Shown piece by piece: positions 4,428 through 5,127 of a stretch of DNA of 5,127 bases. Where the stretch lies: contig SIBT01000029.1 in NCBI GenBank assembly GCA_009695015.1, forward strand, positions 1 to 5,127, read 5' to 3'. A program made the position numbers and the translations under genes. Within the stretch, counting starts at the first letter, position 1. Each line of letters starts with the position of its first letter. The notes under the pieces were generated by a model. The model was not told the origin of the DNA and made no database searches. It worked only from the letters and a program-made list of their open reading frames with translations. This DNA is from Candidatus Nomurabacteria bacterium. GTDB taxonomy: Bacteria > Patescibacteriota > Minisyncoccia > Phycocordibacterales > UBA9973.

Positions 4428-5127
4428 ATGAAAAAACTATATAGAAAAATAAACGAATTGTGGATGAGATATAAAGAGTGGGGTAAGGCTAGTATTATCG
4501 GAGATTTTACTGTCAGTATAATAAATATCATTTTTGTAATGGCTTTATTCCTGCTGTTTTTCTATAAGCTTGGTATTATTGCCCCTTTCAGCAATAAAGA
4601 ATTACCTCAAGATTCTTCTATTGTAAGCGATTCTAGTGATAATACCACAAAAGAAAACTGCACCATTACTGGTATAAATTTGCATGGGCAATTGCTGACA
4701 TATATTCCCATTCATGCTGAAAATGATTCCTTATTCAATTATGATGTAGTTTCAAGTGAGAATATTATCGGAGCGATTAAGGCTGCAAATGATAACTCCG
4801 ATATAAAAGGTATTGTTATTGAAGTTGATTCTCCTGGAGGCTCTCCTGTTGCCGGGGAAGAGATTGCTGATGCTCTTAAGAATAGCGAGAAGCCGACTGT
4901 AGGACTTATAAGAGAAACAGGGGCTTCTGCCGCCTATTGGGCAATAAGTAGCGCAGGTAAGATATTCGGCTCTAAAAACTCGAATGTGGGTAGTATTGGA
5001 GTCACAAGTTCATATTTAAACAACGTGGTAAAAAACAAGAAAGACGGATATACCTACGAGCAATTAAGCGCAGGTAAATTTAAAGATTCTGGTAACGCTG
5101 ATAAGCCTTTAACCACAGAAGAAAAGG
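4428..5127 (+). CDS. SppA-like signal peptide peptidase (S49), C-terminus outside window
   Basis: A membrane-anchored serine protease of family S49, which degrades cleaved signal peptides or membrane-protein fragments outside the membrane. 233 residues are visible and the frame is open at the right edge. Seen: a charged cytoplasmic start (1-20); one membrane anchor at about 29-46; a polar Ser/Asp linker (60-77); then the crotonase-like protease core with GIVIEVDSPGGSPVAGEEI (128-146), the nucleophile Ser167 in ETGASAAYWA (163-172), NVGSIGV (186-192), and the general-base Lys, probably Lys219, in SAGKFKD (214-220). The motifs fit the short, single-core bacterial SppA rather than the double E. 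coli form. It starts 4 nt after the HNH gene's stop, so the two are probably co-transcribed. No Shine-Dalgarno sequence is visible. The link between the two functions is unclear; SppA may simply be a host gene. Confidence 0.9.
   Translation, partial: MKKLYRKINELWMRYKEWGKASIIGDFTVSIINIIFVMALFLLFFYKLGIIAPFSNKELPQDSSIVSDSSDNTTKENCTITGINLHGQLLTYIPIHAENDSLFNYDVVSSENIIGAIKAANDNSDIKGIVIEVDSPGGSPVAGEEIADALKNSEKPTVGLIRETGASAAYWAISSAGKIFGSKNSNVGSIGVTSSYLNNVVKNKKDGYTYEQLSAGKFKDSGNADKPLTTEEK

Noticed and set aside
1..5127. DGR template/variable repeat pair inside the window
   Set aside because: No 60-150 bp near-repeat with adenine-biased differences was found by eye, and no C-type-lectin or Ig-like variable domain is encoded here.
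1..5127. CRISPR array, rRNA or insertion-sequence ends
   Set aside because: No regularly spaced repeats, rRNA-like blocks, transposase or terminal inverted repeats were seen.

Overview
The window is AT-rich bacterial DNA, probably from a metagenome. It looks most like a Candidate Phyla Radiation (Patescibacteria) genome or a mobile element living in one. That placement is an inference. It rests on a diversity-generating-retroelement (DGR) type reverse transcriptase of the kind common in that group, compact gene packing, AT-rich upstream regions mostly lacking Shine-Dalgarno sequences, and small accessory proteins. All six complete genes end in TAA or TAG under the standard code.

Left part (1-1450): the C-terminal two thirds of a DGR-like reverse transcriptase (+ strand, cut at the left edge exactly at the first catalytic Asp codon) converges on a glycerophosphodiester phosphodiesterase-like gene (- strand, 767-1450). 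Between them, at about 641-724, lies a branched inverted-repeat structure. No template/variable repeat pair was found by eye, so any DGR template, accessory gene and target must lie off the window.

Middle (1518-2971): a tight four-gene minus-strand operon, with gaps of 6, 7 and 16 nt. It encodes, in transcription order, a short ArdC-N-like putative ssDNA-binding protein, a SymE/AbrB-like small protein, a Rad52-like single-strand-annealing protein candidate, and a 75-aa protein that appears to be a free-standing copy of the C-terminal helical domain of the Rad52-like protein. This gene set looks like a plasmid, phage or integrative-element DNA-processing module. It ends in an intrinsic terminator whose U-tract overlaps the extended -10 promoter of the phosphodiesterase gene, which would then be transcribed leaderless.

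Right part (2972-5127): a 504-nt region without a gene separates the operon from a divergent plus-strand pair. Its last ~135 nt (3339-3471) hold four strong consecutive hairpins (GUAA, a 12-bp stem with an inner hairpin, GAAA, UUCG), a short terminator-like hairpin and a possible long-range pseudoknot, all ending 4 nt before a start codon. The gene that follows encodes an unusual fusion of DUF4116-like repeats, a charged coiled coil and an HNH nuclease domain. Four nt later comes a membrane-anchored SppA-like (S49) protease, cut by the right edge. The structured RNA coupled to an HNH-nuclease fusion gene is the best candidate here for something undescribed. It is either a cis-acting leader switch or a nuclease-associated RNA. 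The sequence alone does not decide which.
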